Origin: Rhodamnia argentea
Lineage: Eukaryota; Streptophyta; Magnoliopsida; Myrtales; Myrtaceae
Reading direction: 5' to 3'
Assembly: GCF_020921035.1 (NCBI RefSeq)
Contig: NC_063151.1
Coordinates: 620,001 to 684,000 of the forward strand
Length of the DNA stretch: 64,000 nt
A model generated the notes under the pieces. That model was given only the letters and a program-made list of their open reading frames with translations, was not told the DNA's origin and searched no databases. Positions 47,575 through 59,790 of this stretch are shown in pieces; position 1 is the first letter of the stretch, and the number at the start of each line of letters is the position of its first letter. The position numbers were made by a program, and so were the translations under genes.

Positions 47575-49737
47575 CTAATTCACAGAAGATCCAAAACCAT
47601 CGTACGCAGCAGGAGACAACCGAGGCCTCACCGTAACTCGAAGCGGAGTGGCCTTGCCGATGGTCAACCCAGCAACCGCCGTCATATCCACGGCGCCATT
47701 GTCTCGAGCGGTGCTCACATCGAACCCGTGCAGCAAACTGGCCAGCGTCAGCTGCACCATTTGAACCCCGAAGTTTGCCCCGGGACAAGCCCTGCGGCCA
47801 CCCCCGAACGGGATGAGCTCGAAGTGCTGGCCCTTCATGTCCATGTCCTTACACGTGCCGGCCAAGAACCGCTCAGGCTCGAACTCGTCAGGCCGCTCCC
47901 AGACGCGCGGGTCCCTCTGGAGCTTCCACAGGTTGGTGATGAGCCGCGTGCCAGCGGGGACGCGGTACCCTTGGATGGTGCAGTCCTGGGTTAACTCGCG
48001 CATGCCCGAGAGAGGGCCGGCCGGGTACAGGCGGAGGGTCTCTTTGACTATGGCTTGGACGTAGGGGAGCTTGCTCAGGTCCGACTCTTTGACCAGCCTG
48101 TCCCTTCCTACGTGGACATCCAGCTCAGCTTGGGCCCTCTTGATGGCGAGCGGGTTGTTCAGGAGCAAGGCGAGAGCCCATACTAGGGTGACGGCGGTCG
48201 TGTCCGTGCCTCCTGCGACCAGAGTCTGGAACATCAATTAGTAAAGTCCACTAGGAAGACAATAACTGCTAGTCTACAGGGATTGATCAAAATTCTTTGT
48301 GATCAATCATACAAATGTATGATTTTTCCAGTGTTCAATATGTCAAAAGCTTCTAAGCTAGTGAAATTTTGTAGCATCCCATGTATTTGGGTCTGCAAAC
48401 CTTCAAAAATGAAGTAAAATCCAACACGGCAAGGAAAAGAAAATATATGTTGTAAGAGAGGAGAATCCAATACCATGGTTGTGGCTTTGTTGATCGTATC
48501 AGCATCAACATCCTCTGCCTTCGACTCATCTTGGACAGAAAGCAGAACGTCCATGAAGTCCTGCTCGACAGTAGCACCACCCGATGAAGGCTCCTCCTCC
48601 TCCTTCTTCTGGCGATGCTCCTCCAGCCATTCCTGAAAGATACTGTCCATCTCTTTCGCGGTCCTCTTCATGGCCTTCTGATGCCCTCCCACGTCGAGCC
48701 ACTCCATAAAAGGGACGGCGTCTGCCACCACAAACAACCCCGCCAGGTGGAAAAACTCCCTCATCGCCTTCAGGCACCGCCGCGCCTTCCCCTCGTCGCC
48801 CCCTGCCGCACCACCGATGGCGTACCGCTTCCCCACGACCATTCGCAGGATCACGTTCAGGGTCAAGTTCCCGAACCACTGTTTCATCTCCACTGGGGCA
48901 AGGTCCGCAGCATCTTTTGTCTCGATCCACCTCCTGATCAGGGAGTAATGGTTAACTTCATAAAAGGTGCATCTAATTTGTGCTCATAGCTCATAGATTT
49001 GGTCGATTAATGTTTACTGGAAGTGGAAGTAATGCAACCTAGCATGATCCACCGGCTATGTACTGTGTCCTTAAACTCACTCTGTTAATCTAGTCTATGC
49101 ATAGGAAATCAAGGTAAGTCCGATGAGTTCTCTCTTATTCGGAGACATCAGATGGTGTAATTATATGGATTACTTTCAAACTTGGTCTGGCCTACCTGTA
49201 CATAGCTTTCAACCAAATCTCCATCTCTGACTCTCTGATATGGCTCAGCAGCTCAAGCCGGCGATTGGAGAGCAGCCCCAAGGCCGTTACTTTCCTCATC
49301 TCGCGCCAAAACACCCCATACGGGGCAAACCCGAAGTTCGCATAGTTATATCCCAAGAGCTTCCCGTTAATGAGCTTGGGACGTGAAGAGACCGCGACGT
49401 CGTGCACCGTGTAGCACTCCTTGGCCGCCTCCCAACTGCAAACCACCAACGCCGGGTGCATGCCCACACGGATCCTGAAGATGGGCCCGTATTTGTTGGC
49501 CAGATCACCCAAGGCCTCGTGTGGAAGTTTGGGTCCTGCTAGCAGGTGGAGATGGCCGAAAAGGGGCCACTTTCCGGCTGCTTCCGGCGGTAGTTTGTCT
49601 TTGCCGGCTCTGGATGACCTCCAGAGTAACCAAACCGTCAAGAGCAAGGCCGTTAGGATTCCGATAGTGCTGGCGTCAAGGCACGAGAAGAGGAGATTCA
49701 TGGTGGCTCTCAAGAGCAAAGTCCATTGTTCTGTCAT
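47575..49737 (-). CDS. Cytochrome P450, CYP82-like, divergent (cluster gene E)
   Basis: Three exons (49196-49737, 48474-48933, 47575-48225) join in frame to 550 residues. A second ATG at 49701 (538 residues) has the stronger context GCCACCATGA and gives a more usual N-terminus, so it may be the true start. Visible are the anchor, hinge KLPPEAAGKWPLFGHL, helix-C WREMRK, I-helix AGGTDTT (338-344 counted from 49737), KETLRL, PERF and heme loop FGGGRRACPG (Cys481). It is more GC-rich and more divergent than A to D, with an acidic insert (KKEEEEPSSGG) in exon 2. Intron 1 is phase 2 after ...KAMY, about 14 residues before the phase-1 site used in A to D; intron 2 is at the shared phase-0 site. Probably an older lineage or different subfamily. 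Substrate unknown. Confidence 0.87.
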
Positions 49738-49977
49738 ATTCGGTTTTAGCAGTCTATAAAAGGTACTCTCACTTACATATGTGTGTCCTTATCAAAATCA
49801 CCTAAAAATCTAGGAAGAAAACATACGTAAATTTTGTCTAGTCTGCTTATAGGACAGGTGGTCTCCATCAGCTTAAGTGGCTCCTTTTGCAAGGTTATCA
49901 CTTTCAATGTGTTTTTGGAAAAGTCTACGATGAGGAAAAATTCAGCAACTGTCGTTATTCTAGCAGAAGGAGACAAG

Positions 49978-51200
49978 CGCCGCTTCACCGTGACTTCAAG
50001 CGGAGTGCCCTGGTCGACGGTCAGCCCAGCAGCAGTAGTCAGTCATATCCAGAGTGTTATTGCCTCGAGCGGTCCTCACATCAAACCCGTTGAAATATGA
50101 CACGGAAGCTAATTAAGACCTCGTAAATAAGTCAATGTGAAAAATCCAGAGAAATAACGAGAAACGATAAAGGATACCAGATTACGTGGTTCGGTCCGAA
50201 TATCGATACCTACATTCAAGGAGAGAGTCAGTAAGAATAATACACTATAATCGGAGAATCGAAATTACAATCGCTCAATACGTTCGTATTTCCCACATCT
50301 AGATTATATACAAATCCTAAGTGTTTACAAATAAAATAACTCACAAGTGGATATAATAAAACTCACGAACCACAAAATTGAATTGCGTTCAAAACTCCTC
50401 GCAATCAAAGAGAGAACGTCGCTTGATCATTGTCTTCCTTCGTTGTTAATCTCTTCTTGCGCGGAGTCCACTGTGCGGCTCGGTGTTAGTAAAAGAAAGA
50501 AATCCTCCTTTCTCTTTTATTTCTTTCTTTCCTCTCTGGTGAAGATTTTCTTTTGTAATGGGACCCACCGACTTCTTTTCTGTTGAAGGACGTCCAAATC
50601 GTGGTCCACCGTCGAAGGTGAATATTTTCCTGCACAATCCAATCCGGCGGTGTTCTCACTTTTCTTCCTTCATTGGATAAAGCAAAATATTATCTAACCG
50701 CAATATACGATTAAGATATCTTGTGCATATCCACTAGTTAGTTCGTGTTATCCAATACGAGACGTTCCACGTCCATCAAATCGAAACAATTTTCGTAAAC
50801 GGGTCAAATTCGAGATATAATTTAACAGAATCCATGCAATAAACTGGCCAGTGTCGGCTATGCCATTTGAACCCCCCAAAGTTCGCCCCGAGACAAGCCC
50901 AAGGACCGCCCCCAAACGTCCTTATGTGCACCGGCCAACAACCGCTCGGGCTTGAACTCATCGGGCCGCTCCCAGATGCGCAGATCCTAACGTTGGGAAC
51001 ATAAGACATGTCATTGGCAATGCTTGACACAAAGTCTCTCTTCTTGATTATTATTCTTTGACCGTGCAATGTGTCGAAAGCTTTAAACTGGTGAAATTTT
51101 GAAGCATCCATATGTTTGGGTTTAAAACCTTCAAAAATAGAGTAAAATCTAATGTTGCAAGGAAAAATGTAGCGTAAGAAATGCTTTTTCGGAGCTATCA
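49978..51200 (-). pseudogene. partial P450 pseudogene, copy of gene E 3' part
   Basis: From 49978 to 50090 the sequence matches the C-terminal coding part of E (about 47630-47745). After a 737-bp insertion the match resumes at 50828 with the heme-loop region and the PERF region (to about 50995), lacking about 35 bases between them. At about 51065-51185 it matches intron 2 of E. The heme loop reads FGGGPWACLG, so the Arg pair and other residues are altered, and frames are broken. The stretch up to the I-helix, exon 1 and exon 2 are absent. This is a decayed partial tandem duplicate lying directly upstream of E. Confidence 0.8.
50091..50827 (-). mobile_element. probable solo LTR splitting the P450 pseudogene
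   Basis: The inserted segment begins TGAAATATGACACGG and ends TTTAACA, i.e. TG...CA. Read on the minus strand its last third contains 'ctctccttgaatgtaggta' followed by CCGAACCACGTAATCTGGT, a layout typical of the 3' part of plant Copia-type LTRs. No internal retrotransposon genes are present, so it is best explained as a solo LTR. Flanks CCCGT and TCCAT could be a worn 5-bp duplication (3 of 5), which is weak. Insertion into sequence collinear with gene E gives exact boundaries. Confidence 0.65.
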
Positions 51201-51699
51201 TGTTACCATGTGCTCCTGGATACTATGATAATGGCAGATTGCTTCATCAACTGACAATGAAGGACATTTTCGGTATGACCTGTATCAGATGAAATTCGCA
51301 ATGTGGGTTTTTGCTTGACCTTGTACCAGCTGAAATCCTGTAATTTTCATATACAGCGAAGAGAAAAGAGTGCCTTGAAAGAATTCTCACTAGGCTGCTG
51401 GCTTCGCCTAACGCTAAGGGCTTCTAGGTCGAACGGAATTTGCTTTACTGAAACACCATAATCTCGGCACACATTGAGTTCGACGTCATGTATATACTAC
51501 ATATATGGAGCCCCTTCACAGAATTGACCAGTGTTCAACACCTAAAATAAAACACAATAAGAAGATGCTGTCCGTTGCTCAAGAGTAGCCAAATTGCCAA
51601 ACAGCTCCGAATCCAACCATGGCCAACACAGTCAAAACAGTTATGGGAAAAGAGTTGCACCGTTCGACCAGACCATCTTAAGATAGCTTTTAATGGCAT

Positions 51700-53911
51700 C
51701 TAGACAGGGAAAGAAGTCACCAGGGTCAGAGGGACCACGTCCTCGACCACGCGGAAGATGGTGACATCCAGGACGATGTTCTTAGCGATGCTGTTTGCGA
51801 GCTCGAACAGGCACACATCAGATTGCTCCAAGTTGTTCTCCAAAGCAAAGTTCTTCCATCCAGAAGACAGACCCCCACTCCCACGCCCCGTGAGCCTGTA
51901 CCGGGCACGCCATGTGCCCTCGCCAACACGAAGAATCAAATCCTGGTTGCGGCGATCCATATGCGTTGTTGCCCAATCAGTAGGAATTGACTGTGTAGCA
52001 AAGAGATCAGCAATGAATATCACAAATTAGCTAGAAAGGCTGTGAAGTATAAGGAGCTAATAGAATGGACTAGGAGTACAAAGACTTACCAAATAAAATC
52101 TCTTATAGACGTGCGTGGGTCGCATAACTACCAGGAAGCTATCGCTTGATGCTGCAGCCCGCGCAAGCTTGAAAGCGGAGGATTCCTCCTCTTCTGTGAC
52201 AGGTCTTCTGTTGGATGTGTAAACTGGAGAGCCCCGTGAACCGATAAACAGGGCCTTTGGTGTAGAATCTGTCATGTGCATACATAAAAAAAAGTGAACA
52301 ATTAGAACCTTGGGCTGCTGATGGAGTACTTCTGAGAGAAAAACTAGAACTCCATTTAGGAATTTACACTTGTGGCATTATAGTTTCTATCTACTATCCA
52401 TCTTGTTTTATTTGCACTGAATAAATCAAAAGACATATTTTCATCGCATGTGAGTAGTTCTTAAGTCAAATACCCGGTTTTTCCTCCAGACAATCAAAAG
52501 CGACAGACACTTTCTTTTTTGGAGTAGCCTTCTTCTTATTATGTGGCTTCCCCGAAGCACCCACCTCGACCAAGTTTTCAGAAGCTTTAGCTTGAGATAA
52601 GATATTGCAATCAGCTACTGTCACAGTCCCATCCTTCCAAGGATCCTCAGTAAGAGTTCGTTTGACATCATAAGACGCAGGGGTATGCACAGCCTCCACT
52701 GCAGAATCCCCGAGTTTTCGCTTTGTACCGCATTCTTTGTCCATCGGTTTGTGGCTGCATCTTTTATGGAAATACGCAGCCTCCTTCTCGCACAAACTAT
52801 GCTGGTTGAACACTAAGACATTGAAAGAGGACTCTCCATTGTACCTGAATACTAAAATATCATTCTTCTCCAGAGCATGATCTTTCACGAAATCTTGCCA
52901 ACCATGTTTGAAAAGCAAATTTTCATCATCAGCCACGGTGCCAACTGTCCATGTCGCGCCACTAGGACCCTTTAAGACCACATTCTCAGGTAACTTGCTT
53001 CTCAGATTCTCAGCAAATTTTTTGGGTATGGCCTGTGCACAGAGAAAATCTAACTACTTACTTTCGAGAGAAGGGACCACGACAAAATATGCCACGAAAC
53101 CAGTGAACTCAACAAGAATCAAAATCATTGAAGAAAGAATCAACATTGATAAGTAAATTGACATCCAGAACTACAGCTGAGATCATTTCCAGCGAGCAAA
53201 ATATAAACGTCATTGGCATCTTGATGGTCACAGGGATTTTGTGTTGTGGCCATCATTGTTATCTAATATCAGTCGTGCCTCTCACAGGTATGACTCTGCT
53301 TTATGGTCCCCAAAGCAAGTTTGACCGACTCATGCTTGCCACCATATTGACATAAATGAAAGCATAGTACCACTAACACAATGCGATTGGGATTCTTGTC
53401 ACTCTTTTATGAACCGGGGTTTCTCTAAGACAATACTTAGGGCCACCCAGGACCTCCTCCCCTGTAACAACCTGTTTGTGATGGGTCGGATGGATTCTTG
53501 CGCGACCCAATTGGTGTAATCGGTGTTTCAAAAGGCTTATAAACTCAACATTGCGAAAGAAAATTTGTGATCGGCAACTTATTATGAGGAAAAATTTAGT
53601 AACTGATGCTGTTGCTGACTTAACCTAAGTCTGCCACTCTGGCCTACAGCAAGCCATAATCAACGAAGGCGCCCTCTTTTTAAGCCAACAAGGTCCACCT
53701 TCTTCAGTTTCCAAGCTGGTTTAACCACAAAAAAAAAGGGTTTTTTTTTTTTCCTTTCCTCTTGCTGGAAATAAGAGGAGTGAATGGAGGGAGGACTCAC
53801 GAGCTGCTGATGAAAGTCCCCATGAAGAAACTGGCAGAAATGGATGGAATGGAAATGGGTCCAGTAGATCTCCTCTTCCCAGCTTCTGCATTCCTTGCAT
53901 GTCCCCTCCAT
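51700..53911 (-). CDS. B3-domain transcription factor, REM-type, two B3 domains
   Basis: Four exons (53801-53911, 52474-53032, 52090-52268, 51700-51990) join in frame to 379 residues. The N-terminal B3 domain covers about residues 17-107 (HFCQFLHGDFHQQL-AIPKKFAENL ... WTVGTV ... HGWQDFVKDHALEKNDILVFRYNG). A basic stretch KPHNKKKATPKKK (about 199-211) could be a nuclear signal. The second B3 domain covers about 267-372 (VVMRPTHVYKRFYL-SIPTDWATTHM ... WRARYR ... GWKNFALENNLEQSDVCLFEL). The start MEGTCKECRSWEEE resembles REM proteins; a TTTCCAG acceptor-like site just upstream suggests an intron in the 5' UTR. By family it should act in the nucleus and bind DNA. The VYKRFYL segment recalls REM16-type proteins. 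Intact, and next to a second B3 gene and a B3 pseudogene. Confidence 0.85.
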
Positions 53912-56387
53912 TTCTGACCTGGAAATCAAGAAACTTGTTACAGAACAAGAACGACTCAATCTGAAGAAATGTTCAAGAAATTGGAAGCAAACACTGAAAT
54001 GAGAGAGAGTAAATGAATAACATTCCTACTCAAAAGTGCTGAGCAAAGATCGTTTCAAGAAGCTTGAGAAATTTCTTTTACCCTCCTGTCAGCGTGAGCC
54101 CTAACGCAAAAGGAACAGGTCAAGAGCACGAATCATCACTGGGGAGCGAAACCAAACCAGTAGTTACTTACTGTTACGCGGGAGTTAATGACGTTATGGG
54201 GTGGAGTGGAGTTACGGCATAAACGGGAGATTAATTAGTCAAGCCGGAGATACCCCCCCAAGAAGAAGATGTTGGTTCATCCCGTAAACCCCACGTGGCT
54301 TCCACCGACACAGCACACTGTTGCCGTCAAAGGACTCGGAGCTTGTCTCTTTAATTGCTGTTGACGTTTTAAAGCGTGGCAAAATCCCAAGAGGCAAGGG
54401 TTGAGCGATAGGACCGACCGAATCGGAAATCCTCCGGATCGAGTCGAAATGGCTAGCTACGTTCGGTTTCAAGATCTCCATTCGATTTTCGTCCATGAAA
54501 TTGAAATCGGTAATTATCGGTACAGTTTCATAAAGAATCGAGACAGCCGGACCGATCCGATCCGATTAGTAATCCATTATTAAAATTAAAGTCCATGATG
54601 CTCTTCCTTATTAGTAATCCCTTGGTTCGGGAACCGGATCGGTCCGGTCCGATCCTTTATCTCAGAAACTAGGAATCAATTTTTTCGATCATGTTCTCAA
54701 TTTTCTAGATGGAATCGGATTGGATCGGGAACGGATCACCGACCGACTCTCCCAAGCGGATGATGAACTTCCGTCAAGCGCCATCGTCCATTGAGCACGC
54801 GATGGTCACGTGCCAATCAAACCCTAAACGCCCCACCAAGAGAGCAAAATCCCTAAATCGTGAAATCTCCAAATAAGTATGAAGGGTCTTTTGGAATTTT
54901 GAGAACATACGGGTAATTGACTCATGGGTCTGCACAAAGACTTGACCACCATTTGGACGATTGACTTTTATATATATACACACACAACACTAGCTTCAGA
55001 GATTGGACACTTATCTGAGTAGCATCGATACCGGCACGACATACCAACACGTCCTTCTTAAAAATAGAGAATTCTGACATATTGAGACACATTGTATATT
55101 AAATGTATATTTTTATAAATGCGTTATAAATTGTATATGCGATGAGTTCCTTCTTTTTCTGTTATATCATGATTATTTTATTTTTTTTGTTCAACGACTG
55201 TATTAATTTTGATGAATGAATATATATGACTTAAGTATTTATGTTTCTGATATAATTTATTGAAAATGATTAAAATTGTCGGGATATTGGACTCACGTGT
55301 CGCTAGCGTATTTGGAGCACTAATCATTGATCGATCACATGTAGGAGAGTGTCGAGAGAGCGTCGGAAAGTGTTGAACAAGACACGTAGATCCCCAGTGC
55401 TTCTTGGACAGTTCTAATACTCAAAATCAAAGGCGGATAAGATTGCTTGCGTAAAGCATTGATTATACTGACGATGCAAGCTCCATTTGTCCTCTATTTG
55501 ATTTTGACTTTACAGCCTACGCATTTTGACTTCTTCTAAATAAAAAAAAACAAATTAAAACTTGGCACATTGACAATTAGATGAAGATATGAATTTTCTT
55601 CACAAAATTTTATTATTTGACCAGAAAAAATCTTTTTTTTTATTCTTAATCTTAGGCAAACAAGATTAATATAACTCGAGAACGGAATTATGCATACAGT
55701 TATTGTATCATATGAAAATCCTTTTCCCCATAGGATCGCAAGTAAATTTTACACTTTTAAATTCTCTGATCGAATCGAACTTTTTACAGTGATAGAGGTG
55801 CCAATTTTCACTTTTCTCTTTTGTCTTTTTAAATAACTTATAACTCTATTTTGTTGCTGGATCGATGTTCCTGTCGCCGGACGACGCCCGGATACCGTAA
55901 AATTCACTATTCCGGCTGGGAAAATGTCGACCGAAGCAGATAAAGAGGCGATCACCGGATAAGAGCAAAGGTCGAGCCCGTTGGTCGCGTTGATGATGGT
56001 GATGCAATGTGGCTCACCGGACAAGAACCAAAGCCCATCAAGACGAAGTTGTCGCTCTAAAACTGTAGAGAGAGAGAGAGAGAGAAAGAGAGACAGACAC
56101 CATGTTCGTGGCGAACCAGACAAGAACCAAACCCCATCACGACGAAGTTCTCGCTCAGAGAGAAACAGACACCATATCGTCTGTTTTTGTCTCTTCTGGG
56201 ATTGTCTTCAGAGAATGAACGAGAGGGAAAGTGAAAAAAGATAACCATCATCTTGATTTGATGGGGCATGGAGTCACAAATGGAAGTCCAAACATTGAAA
56301 CGATTTTAGATGACATGAAACTGATTTAGCCATCGTCTTTTGACTGTAGAAAATAAAGTTCAGCTCCCTTAAATTTGCTTCCTCCTC
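53912..56387. other. intergenic between the two B3 genes
   Basis: No gene supported. It contains the 5' UTR/promoter of the upstream-reading B3 gene, a hAT-like worn repeat (about 54400-54760, GGTTC and GATCGG words), the inverted GTAGCACC element (55019-55395) and AT-rich DNA. At about 55780-56250 a stretch partly matches the duplicated blocks at 59015 and 61117 ('ctctgttttgtctcttctg'-like words, 'aaataactt...gctctattttg'). From about 56255 it matches the DNA just before the B3 pseudogene, i.e. a shared 3' UTR. A GA tract lies at 56067-56085. Confidence 0.5.
55019..55395. mobile_element. worn inverted copy of the GTAGCACC element
   Basis: It begins GTAGCATCGATACC and includes, near 55063-55115, the reverse complement of the conserved middle of 30396-30900 (around 'gtatattaaatgtata'). 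The right end is eroded, so the endpoint is approximate. Confidence 0.4.
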
Positions 56388-57960
56388 CTATGCCCTAGAA
56401 ATGCGGACTCGCAGCAAAGATGGACTCACGAGCTCGAAAGTGCAAGTGTCGCCTTCCTCGACCCGATTGTCGCGGACAAAAGTGCGCAAGCCTTTGCTCA
56501 AACACCAGTAGCCGCGGTTGATTATGTCCTTCCTACGGATCATCGACACCGGCCACTTCTTCCCTCCTCCATCGCACAGCATGATGTTCACACGATCTTC
56601 CCGCTCCCCAATATGGTGGTTGCAAAACCATTTAGGAATAGGCTGTCGACACCAGTGAGAAGCAATTTAAATCTATCAAAACAAAAGACAAGCCGAATAG
56701 GAAATGCAACTGAGCGGATCGTATCAAAAGAGATAGGATTGTAGGGTCGAACTTACGAAGAGGGCTTGCTTAATGTGGTGTGCTTTTAAAGTTATCTGAA
56801 AAGAAACGCGATCTGTACCAGAAGATCCACATGCTCCATCTATGTCTCTCTCTGAAAAGGTCATTAATTAAAACTTTAGCACGAAAAAGGCATAAAGAAA
56901 ATGTATCCAAACCAACTATAACATTCGCTAATATAAGCTGCGGGCTTTTTTTTACCAGGTTTGATCAGACTGGCCCCATTAGATCTAATTGCCTTGCTAC
57001 TGACTCGATGAGAATTCTGAGCATGAAAAGAAGCTTCCCTCGGGCTCATAGTCGGGTCAAACACTTGCACCTTGAAACCGGCTTCTCCGTCGTACTGGAA
57101 GATCAGGAAGTCCCCAGTTTGTACGGAATGATCTTTCACGAACTTGGGCCACCCTCCACCGAAATAAAGCGTGCCCTCTTCTTTGATCAGGTCGACCATC
57201 CAGGAATCGCCGCCCGGGCCGGTTAGCGAAATCGCTCGAGGCCTCTGGTCTTTGATGTAATCTACAACGGCTGGTGGGATTTTCTGTGGAGATTAAAGAA
57301 GATGCTCAGAACCTCAAACATGAAACTCTATCGCATATTAAGGCCGCTCCGGATAAGCATTTACAGACGAGATTTCATGATTAAAACGATGAAGATTTTC
57401 TGTACAAAACGCTCCGGAATGTATGCTACTAACAAAGGCTGAATGTACAGAGAACAACCCATGAAAACGAGCTACTTTTTTGTTTTTTTTTTGTGTGTGT
57501 TGGCTCAACACTTCTAGTTACGGCTCTCCAAAAGTTAATCGTGCGCCAAAGAGAAAATGGCTGAAAGAAGAACAACCAGTCTAACTAAAGGAAGTTTAGT
57601 GCACGTCCATTTTTTTTTTCTTTTGTGGGCTCTGTTGCTTTAGAAACCTGTGCAAAGGGAGCCGTGGTTTCCGGATGTTGGCTCTCTCGCGGCGGACCTT
57701 CTGCCGCAAGCCCCTACCTCTGGGCGGCAGGTCACTGAGGCCGCCAGAGCCAGCCACAGCGAAGTTAAACCAATAAAACGAAGACTAGAACCGAACAAGA
57801 AGACCAAAGGAACGAATGTGGCCGAATGAGGTGGTCCATGCAGCGGTGTTCGCATGAACATAAAAATCGCAAAGAAGAAGAAGCGACGTACCATTCGTTC
57901 GGAACTGTGCTCGGCCAAGAAAAACTTGAAGAACGACGGTGGTTTCCCTGCATCCTCCAT
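56388..57960 (-). CDS. B3-domain transcription factor, REM-type, short form
   Basis: Four exons (57892-57960, 56956-57283, 56757-56851, 56388-56642) join in frame to 248 residues. B3 domain 1 covers about residues 8-100 (SFFKFFLAEHSSERM-KIPPAVVDYI ... DSWMVDL ... GWPKFVKDHSVQTGDFLIFQYDG). B3 domain 2 covers about 155-246 (VSFQITLKAHHIKQALF-PIPKWFCNHH ... WPVSMIRR ... GLRTFVRDNRVEEGDTCTFEL). The exon 3 acceptor was chosen as CTTTTCAG at 56852-56859, which keeps the frame; using the later TTTCAG (near 56793) would create an immediate stop. The linker between the two domains is short compared with the neighbouring B3 gene. Presumably a nuclear DNA-binding protein; targets unknown. Closely related to the pseudogene at 60521-61120. 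Confidence 0.82.
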
Positions 57961-58641
57961 GGTTGGTGTATTGTTCTTGAGCGTTGCGTGCCTTAGACCG
58001 TTAACCACCGTTCAGTGAGCCGCGGCCGGCAACGGCGGTGGCTCTGTCTCGAGGTCGGAGAAGGAAAAAGGGTCAATGGAAGAGAGAGAGAGAGACTCCG
58101 GGAGCAACTTTCTGCCAAAAAAGACATCCCTTTCCCCCGATCAGCATCATGCGAAGTCAGACGAAAGGGAAAAAAGAGAAACCCCAAGCGCCCCACTAAA
58201 TCGGGAAATCTTCAAATCTGAGAGGAAAGAGGAGGGGAATCGTGAAGGAGCATTATTATCTTGCAGCCCCTAAATCCATGGGTGCGGACCCTCAATCTCC
58301 AAAGGGAAAGGCGCAAATTTTATTCATGCCACGTTCGAGAAACCACCTTCCCAGGTTCACCTCAGATTAAAGAACAGGAAACTCTGTTCGGCGGTGCAGC
58401 TGGGGTCACCTGACTTTATGGCAGGTGATCCAAACGCCCTGATTCTTCTAATGGCTACACCAATGTTAATGGTATGGATTACACGTGGACTTGACACAGT
58501 CATCCAAATCTCAAGTTTGTCTCTGGAAACAAGAGAACTTTCTTTTTGGCTAATCTGATAACTGCAGCAGCAAGGCTAAAAACTACATGAGAAGATGCAA
58601 AAAACACCACTCTGTCTTTGTCGTTGACACGTCGCAGCAGG

Positions 58642-58661
58642 GAGAGAGAGAGAGAGAGAGA
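58642..58661. repeat. (GA)10 microsatellite
   Basis: A pure GA run; a shorter GA tract occurs at 58081-58094 in the leader region of the short B3 gene. Confidence 0.85.
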
Positions 58662-59014
58662 ACCGATCCTTTGGCTTCTTGAAGAGGAGTGGGCGTTTCC
58701 CCCATGTGAGCTGAGAGCTTGCAAGACGATCAGAGATGGGTTGAAGAAACAGTCCCTTCGAATTGAGAGAGAGAGGGAGGTAAAGAATGGAAAGCAGAGG
58801 GAAAAGAGCAGGGGCTGGCGGTGAAAAATTGGAAACAAGGTGTCTCCTTGGGAAACAGAGGAGGCCCTAGCACGCCACCGCCCACATGGAGGCTTGAGCT
58901 CTCTCCTCCCTCTCAACCTCATACTCACTCCGTCCAAGAATTCCTCGCAGTCCCTCCACACATTTGTGTCGACTAAAATCTGTTGATGGCTGACCCATCA
59001 AGACAAACCTCAAA

Positions 59015-59790
59015 GAGCTTTGAAAAGAAAGAAGGTAAATATCAAAGCTCCGACCTTTGTGATGCTCCTTAACTGCCTTTATCGCGTGCTATTCCTTAGA
59101 AAGTTGCGTTCTTGTGGGACGAACAGGAGTCGCCAAGAAATCCCTTCTTGCAGGTGGTCGAGCCGAACACGATCACGCGAAAACCATGTCGAGCTCTCAA
59201 CCCGTCGAGCACTTCAACGAAAGCCACTTGTAGCGACTGCAATATGACCATTGCAAGACACGGGGTATAGGGAGTAACATAAAAAAAAAAAAAAAAACTT
59301 CACTCGTGGAGAGAGAGAGGAGCATTACGAGCTTCTTCGCGTGGAAACCAGGGACCATGAACATTACGAGCTCCCGCGGCCACTGAAGAAGAAGAAGAAG
59401 CAGCTCCTGAGATTGAGAACACAAAGTAGCTATAAATTTTCTCGCCCTCAACTTTACCCGCACCAAATCCTCTGTTTTGTCTCTTCTGTGATTCTCTTCT
59501 CTTTGACCAAATGAATGAGATTGAATGTCAAAAAAATAAATAAATAAATAAACCAAACGAAGGCAGATGCTTGTTCTTTTGAGTGATCTTGTGCGCGCGG
59601 TGGAGTTGACAGCTTGATCTTTCCATTTTCGGACCAGCATGGAGAGTCCTCTCTTGTTTTGTTACAGAGCATCTTTCCCGGAAAAGCTGCGCCTCTTTCT
59701 GATGATCCGAAACGCGCCTTCTGCTGCTTCCAAATTTGAAATTTGGACCGGCCCGAGTCGGCTTGGGGCCAAGCCCAGCATGCAATCAAA
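59015..59790. repeat. duplicated block, copy 1, function unknown
   Basis: Collinear with 61117-61895 at high identity by eye: long perfect words such as AAGTTGCGTTCTTGTGGGAC, GGTGGTCGAGCCGAACACG and TTCCAAATTTGAAATTTGGA. The two copies differ by substitutions and by indels not divisible by three (for example 5 bases near 59192), so no single reading frame is kept. It may be a decayed gene fragment or a regulatory/non-coding unit; I do not recognise it. It carries AT-rich and A-run insertions of its own. Confidence 0.7.

Noticed and set aside
56757-56851. apparent premature stop in exon 3 of the short B3 gene
   Set aside because: It appears only if the later TTTCAG acceptor near 56793 is used. 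The upstream CTTTTCAG acceptor gives an open frame that fits the B3 fold and matches the pseudogene copy.
58500-58961. 153-codon open frame on the minus strand
   Set aside because: Low-complexity Ser/Leu runs come from a GA microsatellite; no family motif, no splice support; it lies in the upstream region of the B3 gene.
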